Source: Spirochaetia bacterium (GTDB taxonomy: Bacteria > Spirochaetota > Spirochaetia > Treponematales > Breznakiellaceae). Taken from it: a stretch of DNA of 64,000 nt. Numbering within the stretch: position 1 is the first letter of the stretch; the number at the start of each line of letters is the position of its first letter. A program made the position numbers and the translations under genes. The DNA lies in the NCBI GenBank assembly GCA_026002025.1, contig BOAU01000002.1:13350-77349 (forward strand), in the 5' to 3' direction. Below the pieces are notes generated by a model. That model worked only from the letters and a program-made list of their open reading frames with translations, was not told where the DNA came from and did not search any database. Of this stretch, positions 8,688-17,166 are shown piece after piece.

Positions 8688-10114
8688 AATCCCTCGCCCC
8701 CCTAATCAAAACCCTCCAAAACATCATGCGCAAGGACCAGGGCGTCTCCGGCGATGCCCAGCGCATAGAACAGCTCGGCTGGATGCTTACCCTAAAGATC
8801 ATCGGCGACAAAGACACCGAACTGGAACTGCTCAACGATGACTATAAATCCGTAATCCCCGCCAAACTGCAATGGCGTAATTGGGCGGCGGATGCGGAGG
8901 GGATGACCGGGGACGAGTTAAAGGACTTCATCGACCGCAGGCTGTTCCCCGGCCTCAAGGCCATCAATGTGAGTACCGGTAACAAGCGGGCGCTGCTGAT
9001 ACGGGAGATATTTGAGGGCACCAACAACTATATGAAAAACGGCACCATCATCCGTCAGGTGCTGAATCAGCTTAACCAGATTGATTTCAATGTGTCCGAA
9101 GACCGGCACCTCTTTGGGGACATCTACGAAACTATCCTGCGGGACCTGCAAAGCGCCGGTAATTACGGAGAGTTTTACACACCACGGGCAATCACCGAGC
9201 TTCTCACCGAAATTATCAATCCCCGGCTGGGTGAAAAGATTCTTGACCCTGCCTGCGGGACCGGCGGCTTCTTAACCAGCGCCATTGAAAATATCCGCAG
9301 ACAGGATGTAAAGGGCGTTCGGGATTTGAAAAAACTGGAAGAGACCGTGCATGGCATGGAGTTCAAGCCCCTGCCTTTTATGCTCTGCGTTACCAACCTC
9401 ATTCTTCATGATATTGACGCGCCGAACATTGACTACACCGACAGCCTGAACCGGGAATATACCGGCATCGGCGCCAGGGATCGGGTGGATGTGATTCTGG
9501 CGAATCCGCCCTTCGGCGCATCGGTGACCGATGGGGTGGAGACCAACTTTCCCCTTAACTTCCGTACCACAGAAAGCGCCGATCTGTTTCTTTTACTGAT
9601 GATCCGTTACCTCAAAGACGGCGGGCGGGCGGCGATAGTTCTTCCCGACGGATCACTCATCGGTGACGGGGTTAAGGCCCGCATCCGGGAGGAATGGCTT
9701 AGCAAATGCAATCTTCACACCATTGTGCGCCTGCCCAATTCGGTGTTTCAGCCTTATGCCAGCGTTGCTACCAATCTGCTCTTTTTTACCAGAGGTGAGT
9801 CTACTAAAGAGATTTGGTATTGGGAGCACAAACTGCCCGAGGGGATAAAGGCCTATTCCAAAACCAAGCCGATACAGAAAAATGAGTTTGCGTCTCTCAA
9901 AAAATGGTGGACTCAACGTAAAGAAAATGATCAAGCCTGGAAGGTTTCGATCAAGACTTTGCAGGAAAACGGCTTTAACCTGGACATCAAGAATCCCCAT
10001 GTTCCCGAAGAAGAACAGCAATACTCCAGCGGCGAACTGCTTGACATGCTCCATGAATCTTTCCGTAAAAGCGATGATCTGGTAGCAAAGCTGAAAAAGG
10101 AACTGGGAGTATAA
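8684..10114 (+). CDS. hsdM: Type I restriction-modification N6-adenine methyltransferase HsdM
   Basis: 476 residues. The N-terminal helical HsdM domain (about 1-140) precedes the methyltransferase core. It has the SAM-binding motif LDPACGTGGFLTSAI (from about 186) and the catalytic NPPF in ILANPPFGA (about 275), a gamma-class N6-adenine enzyme. The segment GNYGEFYTPRAI just before motif I is standard for HsdM. The ATG overlaps the STAND gene stop. With HsdS this forms the modification complex; no HsdR is present in the window, so restriction depends on a gene to the left or elsewhere. The gene is much richer in GC than the STAND gene. Confidence 0.96.
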   Translation: MKSLAPLIKTLQNIMRKDQGVSGDAQRIEQLGWMLTLKIIGDKDTELELLNDDYKSVIPAKLQWRNWAADAEGMTGDELKDFIDRRLFPGLKAINVSTGNKRALLIREIFEGTNNYMKNGTIIRQVLNQLNQIDFNVSEDRHLFGDIYETILRDLQSAGNYGEFYTPRAITELLTEIINPRLGEKILDPACGTGGFLTSAIENIRRQDVKGVRDLKKLEETVHGMEFKPLPFMLCVTNLILHDIDAPNIDYTDSLNREYTGIGARDRVDVILANPPFGASVTDGVETNFPLNFRTTESADLFLLLMIRYLKDGGRAAIVLPDGSLIGDGVKARIREEWLSKCNLHTIVRLPNSVFQPYASVATNLLFFTRGESTKEIWYWEHKLPEGIKAYSKTKPIQKNEFASLKKWWTQRKENDQAWKVSIKTLQENGFNLDIKNPHVPEEEQQYSSGELLDMLHESFRKSDDLVAKLKKELGV

Positions 10115-10131
10115 TTACTATATGATCTTAC

Positions 10132-11391
10132 TCAATCGATCATCAGCAGCGCCATCACCTTCGCGTCCCCCAAAATGTTCCCGATGATCGTGTACTCATT
10201 TGGCTGATGGGCGGTGTCGTCAATACGGCACCAGACCGCCGAATCAATGCCCTCGTTGCGGAGATAGGCCCCCACGGTCCCGCCGCCAATGCCGATGGGT
10301 TTAGTTTTGACGCCGTAGACTTCCGCAACGCTTTGGGAGAGGATTTTTATCAGCGGGGCGTCCGCGGAAGTTGGCTTCGATTCCATGCATTGGGGTGTGG
10401 TATAGGCGATGGTGACCTTGTACCTGGCCTCCACCTCCGCCTTGATGCGGTCGATTTCCTCCAGTACCGTTTTGACCGGGTAGCGGGGGAGGATGCGCAT
10501 GTCCATGCAGAACACATCCTCGCCGGGAATAGTGTTGATGTTGGGGACATTGGCCTCTTTTTTGGTGGGCTGAAAAGTGGAATAGTCGGGCTCAAAAAGG
10601 GGATCGTGATCGGCAAACTTTTCCGAAAGCCCGTAGTGGAGCCGCACCGCCAAATCCGCCCCGGCAAGGTGGGCGTTGGCCCCCTGATCCGGCCGGGAAC
10701 CGTGGGCCTGGAGCCCATGGGTGAGGAACCGCGCCCAGACCAGGTTCTTCTCAGCAATCTCGATGCTGGCCCCTTCGCTGTCCCCACCGTCGGGGATAAG
10801 GACCATGTCATCCTTGCGAAAAAGCTCGGGGTGATTTTTGATGAGCCAGCCGATGCCGTAGGCGCTGCCGTTTTCCTCATCTGCGGCGAACAACAGTTTT
10901 ACTGTGCGGGCCGGGGTGATGCCCTGCTTGATGAGGGACAGCGCCGCCAGCACCGACGAGGTAAGCCCCTGCTGGTTATCCTCCACCCCCCGGCCGATAA
11001 GGCACGGGCCCAGGGGTGTGCCGTCAGGACGGGTTCCGCCATCGGCCTGAACCACGGTCCAGGGATCGGTCTTCCAGAGGCTCGTCTCCCCCGGCGGCAC
11101 CACGTCGATGTGGCTCATGATCCAGAGCCGGGGACCGGCGTCGTTTTTACCGGGAATGGTTGCAACCAGGCTGGGCCTGACGCCGCCCTTTGCCCGCACA
11201 TCCGGGGCGTCGAAGCGTTCCAGTTGGGTGATACCCTGAGCCTTTAGCCAGGATTCCAGAAACACGCATTTATCCAGTTCGCCTTCCCCGCCTGCATCGG
11301 GGGAAATGGCGGGTCGCTTGCAGAGTTCTGCTTCCAGTTCAACAAGAAGGGGAACGCTGTTATCAATAAAGCTGAAAATCTTGTCTTTCAC
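10132..11391 (-). CDS. M20-family metallopeptidase/deacylase
   Basis: 419 residues, cytosolic, no signal peptide. Metal ligands of the M20 (ArgE/DapE/CPG2) fold are visible: MSHIDVVPPG (His, Asp), RGVEDNQQG (bridging Asp) and ADEENGSAYG (catalytic Glu pair), followed by the lid domain. GIGGGTVGAYLRNEG lies near the end. These enzymes use two zinc ions to cleave an amide next to a free carboxylate. The substrate cannot be told from sequence; a dipeptidase or N-acyl-amino acid deacylase is likely. It ends 17 bp from hsdM on the opposite strand, with no obvious hairpin terminator between the two genes. Confidence 0.88.
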   Translation of the reverse strand: MKDKIFSFIDNSVPLLVELEAELCKRPAISPDAGGEGELDKCVFLESWLKAQGITQLERFDAPDVRAKGGVRPSLVATIPGKNDAGPRLWIMSHIDVVPPGETSLWKTDPWTVVQADGGTRPDGTPLGPCLIGRGVEDNQQGLTSSVLAALSLIKQGITPARTVKLLFAADEENGSAYGIGWLIKNHPELFRKDDMVLIPDGGDSEGASIEIAEKNLVWARFLTHGLQAHGSRPDQGANAHLAGADLAVRLHYGLSEKFADHDPLFEPDYSTFQPTKKEANVPNINTIPGEDVFCMDMRILPRYPVKTVLEEIDRIKAEVEARYKVTIAYTTPQCMESKPTSADAPLIKILSQSVAEVYGVKTKPIGIGGGTVGAYLRNEGIDSAVWCRIDDTAHQPNEYTIIGNILGDAKVMALLMID

Positions 11392-11420
11392 TTCCAGTAC
11401 CTCATAAATACGAAAAAATT

Positions 11421-11536
11421 AAGATTAAACGCAAAGAACACAAAGATTACGCAAAGTTCGCAAAGATATTGAAGTACATTTGCTCTTCTTCCTTTGCGCA
11501 CTTTGCGCCTCCTTGGCGTTCTTTGCGTTTAATCTT
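11421..11536. repeat. Imperfect palindromic intergenic element, 45-bp arms
   Basis: Arms 11421-11465 and 11492-11536 are inverted copies around a 26-bp loop. The outer 19 bp of each arm (AAGATTAAACGCAAAGAAC on the left) match perfectly, and the rest is mostly paired. Internally it is built from short CGCAAAG units. It fills the gap between galE and the M20 gene and would form a long hairpin in RNA from either strand. It resembles the short palindromic elements scattered through many bacterial genomes (REP or MITE-like). No terminal target duplication was recognised. Confidence 0.8.
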
Positions 11537-11541
11537 CATCT

Positions 11542-12564
11542 TCACTGTTTATTGTACACATCCCAGGATGTTTTGATGAGCGTCTCCATATCGGAATGCT
11601 TCGCCTTCCAGCCCAAAAGTTCATGGGCAAGCCCCGATGACGCGGTGAGCCTGGCGGGGTCGCCGGGGCGGCGGCCTACGGTTTTGGTGGGGATGGGCCT
11701 GCCGCTTACTTTCCGAGCGGTTTCGAGCACCTCAAGGACGGAACTGCCGGTTTCGCTTCCCAGATTGACGGAGAGGCTCTTGCCGGTCCGGCTGATGTAG
11801 TCCAGAGCCGCCGCGTGGCCTGTGGCAAGATCGCTCACGTGTACATAGTCCCGGATACAGGTGCCGTCAGGCGTGTCGTAGTCGTCACCGAAGATCTGCA
11901 CTTCCTTGCGTATGCCGACTGCGGCTTCCATGATGATGGGGATGAGGTTCGCGGGGTTCTGCTCAAGCCCGGCGAGGCGGCCCTTTACATCGTAGCCCGC
12001 CGCGTTGAAGTAGCGCAGTGCCGCAAAGTGTATCCCTTTGAGCTTATCGTACCAGTGCAAAAACCGCTCGATTTCGAGCTTGGTAAAGCCGTAGTAGTTT
12101 TCCGGGTTGGTGGGATGCTTCTCATCAATGGGGAGGTACTGGGGCTCCCCATAAACCGCCGCGCTGGAAGAAAAGACGATGTTCCTGATCCCCGTCTCCG
12201 CCGCGGCGTTGAGGATATTCATGGTCCCGCTGATGTTGTTGACCGAGTATTTTTCCGGCCTCACCATGGATTCCCCGGCTGCCTTTGCCGCCGCCAGGTG
12301 CACAAGGGCATCGAAAGATGCCCCGGCATCAAAGGGCGCGCCTGTTTTTCCGCCAGCCGCAGCATCGCTCTTACCCGATGCGGCCCGTAAGAGCCCGGCA
12401 TAGTCCAGGATGTCCCCGTGGATAAAACGGGCCTCGGGGAAAAGATTCCGCCTGAGGCCGCTTGAAAGATTATCGAACACCGTCACTTGGTGTCCCTGAT
12501 CCAGAAATTCCCGGGCCACATGGCTGCCGATGTAGCCCGCGCCGCCAATTATTAAAATGTTCAT
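11542..12564 (-). CDS. galE: UDP-glucose 4-epimerase
   Basis: 340 residues from MNILIIGGAGYIGSH, the glycine-rich NAD-binding loop of short-chain dehydrogenase epimerases. The catalytic set is present: SSSAAVYGEP and YYGFTK (YxxxK). FNAAGYD, CIRDYVHVSDLA and the closing GWKAKHSD match GalE. It interconverts UDP-glucose and UDP-galactose for surface glycans. A frame extension would begin at a TTG six codons upstream and is less likely. A Gly/Ala-rich insertion near residues 70-90 (SDAAAGGKTGAPFDAGASF) is unusual for the family. It follows the MBL gene by 50 bp on the same strand. Confidence 0.93.
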   Translation of the reverse strand: MNILIIGGAGYIGSHVAREFLDQGHQVTVFDNLSSGLRRNLFPEARFIHGDILDYAGLLRAASGKSDAAAGGKTGAPFDAGASFDALVHLAAAKAAGESMVRPEKYSVNNISGTMNILNAAAETGIRNIVFSSSAAVYGEPQYLPIDEKHPTNPENYYGFTKLEIERFLHWYDKLKGIHFAALRYFNAAGYDVKGRLAGLEQNPANLIPIIMEAAVGIRKEVQIFGDDYDTPDGTCIRDYVHVSDLATGHAAALDYISRTGKSLSVNLGSETGSSVLEVLETARKVSGRPIPTKTVGRRPGDPARLTASSGLAHELLGWKAKHSDMETLIKTSWDVYNKQ

Positions 12565-12614
12565 GGCATCACTATAGAACAAAGGGAATTTTTTTTATAG
12601 TAAGGATGCGGACT

Positions 12615-13481
12615 TTAGTTCCCAACCAGCGGCGGCTGGAGGGGAATCGGCGCTTTCTGTATCCATTCCTTGTAATAGCCGATGTTGGCGCTGAACTCCG
12701 TGCAGGTGTCGTGGCGGCGGGCATAGTACACCGGTTTGGGTCCCCTGTTGGTCACTTCCTCAGCATCGTCGGTTCCGGCAAGAATTTTACCGCAGAGGTC
12801 CAATGCTTCATCCACGATGCAGAGGGGCAGGGGTTTTTTGCCGTGCCCGGACCAGAAGGTCTCTATTGGAGCTGACTTCTCCTGGGCCAATCGTTCCTTA
12901 AAGTGCAGAAGCCCTGCCTGGTACTCCGGGATGCCGGTGGAATCATCCAGGTGCAGCAGGGTATTGGTGTTGACCGCATCCCCCAGAAAGGCGATGCGGG
13001 TATTAAAGTCAATAAAGATCAGGCTGCCGCGGGTATGCCCCGGCACTCCCACCGCCTGGACCCGGCGGCCCCCCAGATCAAAGACACTTCCGTTATAAAT
13101 GGGAAAGGTCCGCAGCGGGGCCGGAGGGGTAAAATCGGTATCCTGCAAAAAAGGGGCGCCCCCAAATCCGGCGACAAAACCCTTGCGGCGCTCAACCTTG
13201 CCGCCCTGATACAGCATGCGGATATCTTCGGGGTGGATAAAGCATTCGCCAAAATCATAACAGCCCCCCGCATGGTCTGAATGACCGTGGGTCAGGGCCA
13301 CATGGATAGGCTTGTCCGTCAGTTCCCGGCAAAAGGAGCGAAGATTCCCCGCGCCCGTAAGGCTGTCAATAAGCAGGGCGCTGTCGCCCCCTTCCAATAG
13401 ATAGGCCTCGTCGATCGAAACGCCATGAATCTGCCAGGTATGGTCCGCAATGTTAACGGCGGTAAAAAATTTCGATTCCAT
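12615..13481 (-). CDS. MBL-fold metallo-hydrolase
   Basis: 288 residues from the ATG at 13481. The metal-binding signature THGHSDHAGG fits HxHxDH. Further ligands lie in GVPGHTRGS, LGDAVNTN and SGHGKKPL, the last near the C-terminus. This fold hydrolyses thioesters, lactones or phosphoesters; the family resembles small glyoxalase-like/YflN-type enzymes and the substrate is unknown. No Shine-Dalgarno precedes the start. A good promoter ends only 7 bases before the ATG (separate entry). It lies 54 bp after accA and could also be the last gene of the acc operon. Confidence 0.87.
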   Translation of the reverse strand: MESKFFTAVNIADHTWQIHGVSIDEAYLLEGGDSALLIDSLTGAGNLRSFCRELTDKPIHVALTHGHSDHAGGCYDFGECFIHPEDIRMLYQGGKVERRKGFVAGFGGAPFLQDTDFTPPAPLRTFPIYNGSVFDLGGRRVQAVGVPGHTRGSLIFIDFNTRIAFLGDAVNTNTLLHLDDSTGIPEYQAGLLHFKERLAQEKSAPIETFWSGHGKKPLPLCIVDEALDLCGKILAGTDDAEEVTNRGPKPVYYARRHDTCTEFSANIGYYKEWIQKAPIPLQPPLVGN

Positions 13482-13488
13482 GGGAGAG

Positions 13489-13517
13489 AGTATAAATCTA
13501 ATATTTTGCCAAGGCAA
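13489..13517 (-). promoter_or_regulatory. Promoter before the MBL hydrolase, possibly leaderless
   Basis: Read on the - strand: TTGCCT at 13517-13512, a 17-bp spacer, and TATACT at 13494-13489. The expected start site falls at about 13482, one base from the ATG at 13481. There is no Shine-Dalgarno in the CTCTCCC between. This predicts a leaderless or nearly leaderless mRNA. Confidence 0.55.
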
Positions 13518-13535
13518 TCCCGGATGGCGCCTGTG

Positions 13536-14459
13536 TTAGGCCCCTTCGTTCCAGTGCCCCACCTTGCGTATCTTCAAATTCCGGTAGCGGACCAGCACCG
13601 CGGGATTCCGTGTGCAGAGGTCGTCAACTTCCTTAATCAGGATATTTTTGATGATCGCCGCCGCGGCGTCCGGGTCGGTCTGCGCACCCCCGGCCGGTTC
13701 GCCGATGACGCCGTTGATCACCTTGAATTCCAGTAAATCCGCGCTGGTGATTTTCATTAGTACTGCGGCGTCCTTCGCTTTGGCGGCGTCCCGCAGCAGT
13801 ATTGATGCGTAGCCTTCGGGGCTGATTACCGAGTAGATGGCGTTTTCCAGCATGTAGATCTTGTCACCCACGCAGAGGCCCAGCGCGCCTCCGGAGCCCC
13901 CTTCGCCGATGATGACGCAGACGATGGGGGTTTTTAGCTGGCTGAAATCCCTCAGGTTCCGGGCGATGGCCTCCCCGATGCCCCGTTCCTCCGCGCCCAG
14001 GCCGGGATAGGCCCCGCTGGTATCCACAAAGGTGATGATGGGACGGTGGAATTTTTCAGCCTCTTTTGCCAGGCGCAGGGCCTTGCGGTAGCCTTCGGGG
14101 TTTGCCATGCCGTGGTTGCGATGCATATTTTCCTTGAGGGTCCGGCCCTTCTGGTTGGCGATGATCGTCACGGGTCGGCCGTTCAAAAATGCGAGCCCGC
14201 CGACAATCGCCGGGTCGTCGCCGTAATAGCGGTCCCCGTGGAGTTCGATAAAGCCGTCGAAGATGCGGTTGATGTAGTCCAGCGAATAGGGCCGGTCGGG
14301 ATGGCGGGCAAGTTCCACCCGCTTCCAGGTGGTTTCCGCTTTGGAACCCGCCTGTATTTTGGCCTCAAGTTCGTCCAGTTCCCTGGAGCCGTCGATCCCC
14401 GATTCCTGGATCAGTTTTTTCAGTTCTTCGATCTTTTGGGTCAGTTCAATGGTGTCCAT
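13536..14459 (-). CDS. accA: Acetyl-CoA carboxylase carboxyltransferase subunit alpha
   Basis: 307 residues, close to the usual 315-320. The N-terminal helical segment (IELTQKIEELKKLIQ) leads into the crotonase-like core. Typical stretches are RPYSLDYINRIFDGFIELHGDR, read in blocks, FVDTSGAYPGLGAEERG, IIGEGGSGGALGL and SVISPEGYASIL. With AccD it moves the carboxyl group from biotin to acetyl-CoA, giving malonyl-CoA for fatty-acid synthesis. Its ATG shares a base with the accD stop at 14459, so the two subunits are coupled and made in equal amounts. Confidence 0.96.
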   Translation of the reverse strand: MDTIELTQKIEELKKLIQESGIDGSRELDELEAKIQAGSKAETTWKRVELARHPDRPYSLDYINRIFDGFIELHGDRYYGDDPAIVGGLAFLNGRPVTIIANQKGRTLKENMHRNHGMANPEGYRKALRLAKEAEKFHRPIITFVDTSGAYPGLGAEERGIGEAIARNLRDFSQLKTPIVCVIIGEGGSGGALGLCVGDKIYMLENAIYSVISPEGYASILLRDAAKAKDAAVLMKITSADLLEFKVINGVIGEPAGGAQTDPDAAAAIIKNILIKEVDDLCTRNPAVLVRYRNLKIRKVGHWNEGA

Positions 14460-15286
14460 TATGCGCGCTCCTTGATGTCAGAACTGGCGGCAGGAGCGGC
14501 CCGGTGCAGATCGATGAGCCGGGAAAGGATACGCTTCTGATCCTGGCGCTTCACGATGAGGTCCACAAAGCCCTTTTCAAGCTGAAACTCCGCCCGCTGG
14601 AAACCTTCGGGCAGGGTCTGGCGGATGGTGCCTTCGATGACACGGGGGCCTGCAAAGCCGATGAGGGCGCCGGGCTCCGCAAGGGTGACATCGGCGAGCA
14701 TGGCGAAGGAGGCGGTGACCCCGCCGGTGGTGGGATCGCAGAGCACGATGAAGAAGGGGAGGCCGGCCTTGTCCAGTTCCGCTGCCGCGCTGGAGGTTTT
14801 CGCCATCTGCAAAAGGGAGAAGATCCCCTCCTGCATCCGGGCGCCGCCTGAGGTGGTGTAGATGATCAACGGCAATTTTTCTTCCGCCGCCTTGAGCATG
14901 GCCCGTGTTACCTTTTCTCCCACCACGGAGCCCATGGAGCCCCCCATGAAGTTGAAGGACATGAGGCCCAGGATCAGGGGCTTACCTTCGATGGCGCAGG
15001 TTCCGGTGATCACCGCGTCCTTCATCCGGGCCTTTACTTCCGCCTCGGAGAGTTTTTCCTCATAGCCCGCAAGGTCGATGGGGTTAAGCGAAGACAGGTT
15101 TGCTGAAAACTCAGTAAAACTGTTGGGGTCGGTTAAATACTGAATCCGCTCACGGGGCTCCATGCGGTAATGGTAACCGCAGCCGGGACAGGTCTTGAGG
15201 GCGGCGTCAATGGCTTCCTGCTTGTGCTGGGCCCCGCAGCCGGGACAGGGCGCGGGGTTTGTTGGATTGGTATTAGGAGAGGGCAT
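14459..15286 (-). CDS. accD: Acetyl-CoA carboxylase carboxyltransferase subunit beta
   Basis: 275 residues from the ATG at 15286, chosen because AAAGGAGGC sits 8 bases upstream; in-frame codons further upstream lack such a site. The N-terminus has a zinc ribbon with two CPGCG clusters about 18 residues apart. The carboxyltransferase core follows, with SLNPIDLAGYEEKL, TGTCAIEGKPLILGLMSFNF, TTSGGARMQEG and CDPTTGGVTASFAMLAD. The first 14 bases overlap the end of accC. It works as an A2D2 tetramer with AccA. Confidence 0.96.
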   Translation of the reverse strand: MPSPNTNPTNPAPCPGCGAQHKQEAIDAALKTCPGCGYHYRMEPRERIQYLTDPNSFTEFSANLSSLNPIDLAGYEEKLSEAEVKARMKDAVITGTCAIEGKPLILGLMSFNFMGGSMGSVVGEKVTRAMLKAAEEKLPLIIYTTSGGARMQEGIFSLLQMAKTSSAAAELDKAGLPFFIVLCDPTTGGVTASFAMLADVTLAEPGALIGFAGPRVIEGTIRQTLPEGFQRAEFQLEKGFVDLIVKRQDQKRILSRLIDLHRAAPAASSDIKERA

Positions 15287-16646
15287 TTTCTGCCTCCTTT
15301 GCGATGGCTTCATAGTAGGCGGTGCCGAAATTGCCGGAACGGAAAACAGGATCACCGATGATCCACTGCTGTGACGCGCGGTTGGTTTTTATTCCCTCGA
15401 TGTTGAGTTCCCGAAGGGCCCGGTCCATCCGCGCCAGGGCCTGTTCCCGGCTGGGGGCGTGGACGATGAGTTTTGCCACCATGGAATCGTAGTGGGGGGG
15501 GACTTTGCAGCCTGAGTATAAAAATGAATCGAAGCGCACCCCCGGCCCGCCGGGTATGTCAAGCCGGGTAATGGCGCCGGGGCTCAAGGCATTGATCCGG
15601 CACTCGATGGCCCAGCCGTTGATACGGACCGCGGCAGGGTCAATCTCCATGCGGCCCGTGGTACAGGCCAGTATCTGCTGGCGGATGATGTCCGTGTTGG
15701 TGATAAATTCACTCACCGGGTGTTCCACCTGGACGCGGGCGTTCACTTCCATAAAATAGAAAGCGCTGTCCTCCACGAGGAATTCGATGGTACCCGCGCC
15801 GCAGTATTTCAAATCCCGAAACATCGCCACCGCCCCATCGGACATCTTCTGCCGCATTTCCGGGCTGACGGCGGGGGATGGGCTTTCTTCAATAAGTTTC
15901 TGATGATTTTTCTGGACCGTGCAGTCCCGCTCACCCAAGACCGCCACATTGCCGTTACCATCGGCGATAATCTGGAGCTCCACATGCCGGGGATTTTCCA
16001 GGTAGCGCTCGATAAAGACACGGCCGTCGGCAAAGTTGGATTCCGCTTCCCGGCTGGCGATGGAAAGGTTCTCCGCAAGGTCCGCTTCCTGCCGGACTAT
16101 CCGCATCCCCTTGCCGCCGCCCCCTGCCGCAGCCTTGATGATCACCGGGAAACCAAGCTCCCGGGCGGCCTTTGCGGCGATTGCCGGGTCAGACACCGCC
16201 TCTTCCGTGCCCGGCGTGACCGGGAGGCCGAAGCGTTTGGCAGTGTCGCGGGCTATCACCTTGTCCCCCAAAAGGTCGATGATATCCGGGTTTGGCCCGA
16301 TAAAGATGAGGCCCTTTTCTTGCACCAGCCGGGCAAAACCGGCGTTCTCCGAGAGGAAGCCCACGCCGGGGTGTATGGCCTCACAGCCGGTGTTGAGCGC
16401 TGCCATGATGAGGTTGTTCCGTAAAAGGTAACTTTGGGCCGAGGGCGGCGGGCCGATGCAGACCGCCTGATCCGCAAGCTTCACGTGGAGGCTGTCCGCA
16501 TCGGCGGTGGAGTAGACCGCCACGGCTTCGATCCCCAGTTCCCGGCAGGCCCGGATAATCCGCACGGCGATTTCACCCCGGTTGGCGATCAGGAGACGGT
16601 GAATTGCGGCGCCCCGGACCGGCTGAGCCGAATTTTGTGCTGCCAA
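15273..16646 (-). CDS. accC: Acetyl-CoA carboxylase biotin carboxylase subunit
   Basis: 457 residues, ATP-grasp enzyme. The N-terminal biotin-carboxylase domain starts at LLIANRGEIAVRIIRACREL. The ATP loop KAAAGGGGKGMRIV lies near residue 170. The catalytic block FMEVNARVQVEHPV follows, where most family members have NTRLQVEHPV; Thr to Ala is a mild change. It carboxylates the biotin on AccB with bicarbonate and ATP. A short Ala/Gln-rich leader (MAAQNSAQPVRGAA) precedes the usual start. The stop overlaps accD by 14 bases and the start is 9 bp from accB. Confidence 0.96.
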   Translation of the reverse strand: MAAQNSAQPVRGAAIHRLLIANRGEIAVRIIRACRELGIEAVAVYSTADADSLHVKLADQAVCIGPPPSAQSYLLRNNLIMAALNTGCEAIHPGVGFLSENAGFARLVQEKGLIFIGPNPDIIDLLGDKVIARDTAKRFGLPVTPGTEEAVSDPAIAAKAARELGFPVIIKAAAGGGGKGMRIVRQEADLAENLSIASREAESNFADGRVFIERYLENPRHVELQIIADGNGNVAVLGERDCTVQKNHQKLIEESPSPAVSPEMRQKMSDGAVAMFRDLKYCGAGTIEFLVEDSAFYFMEVNARVQVEHPVSEFITNTDIIRQQILACTTGRMEIDPAAVRINGWAIECRINALSPGAITRLDIPGGPGVRFDSFLYSGCKVPPHYDSMVAKLIVHAPSREQALARMDRALRELNIEGIKTNRASQQWIIGDPVFRSGNFGTAYYEAIAKEAENALS

Positions 16647-16655
16647 AACGCGCCC

Positions 16656-17147
16656 CTAAAGCCGCTTGACCTCAAACAGGGTCTGGCCGTATTCGACCAG
16701 GTCCCCGTTTGCCGCCTTTACCGAAAGGATTTCGCAATCGAATTCCGCTTCCAGGTGGTTCATCATCTTCATGGCTTCCAGGATGCAGAGGGTGTCCCCG
16801 GCTTTGACCTTTGAGCCGATTGAGACAAAGGCCGGCGCGTCCGGCCCCGGTGTGGCGTAAAAGGTGGCCACAATGGGGCTGGTGATGGTTTCACCGGTAG
16901 GCCCGGCGGCGCCGGGAACAACCGGGAGCCCTAAGTGCACTGCGGCGGCGGAAGCATCAGTCGCACCACCGGCCTGAGCCGATGCAGGCAAAGCGCCGGG
17001 GATCGTCCCGGCCACAGGCGCGGCTGAGCGGGCAAAGGCCCCGTCCTTCCGCAGAATAAGGTGGACACTGCCGTCGTCCAAATCCAGTTCCGCAATGGAC
17101 CCATCGTTGAACTTGTCCACCAGGGTTAAAAGCAATTTATCGTTCAT
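16656..17147 (-). CDS. accB: Biotin carboxyl carrier protein of acetyl-CoA carboxylase
   Basis: 163 residues. The N-terminal part (1-55) is helical and binds AccC. A long Ala/Pro/Gly linker follows, and the biotinyl domain closes the protein with CILEAMKMMNHLEAEFDCEI; the lysine in EAMKM is the biotinylation site. The start of the biotinyl domain is visible at TSPIVATFYATPGP. The protein carries CO2 between AccC and the AccDA transferase. It lies between fabV (19 bp away) and accC (9 bp away) on one transcript. Confidence 0.95.
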   Translation of the reverse strand: MNDKLLLTLVDKFNDGSIAELDLDDGSVHLILRKDGAFARSAAPVAGTIPGALPASAQAGGATDASAAAVHLGLPVVPGAAGPTGETITSPIVATFYATPGPDAPAFVSIGSKVKAGDTLCILEAMKMMNHLEAEFDCEILSVKAANGDLVEYGQTLFEVKRL

Positions 17148-17166
17148 AAGGCATTATCCCCAATTA

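Noticed and set aside
10207..11247. Long open frame on the + strand opposite the M20 gene
   Set aside because: It is antisense to a gene with clear metal ligands, and its product is Gly/Arg-rich with no family pattern; it comes from the high GC of the gene on the other strand.
11480..11800. Small protein frame beginning in the palindromic element
   Set aside because: The Leu/Cys-rich start is typical of translated intergenic repeats and the rest is antisense to galE.
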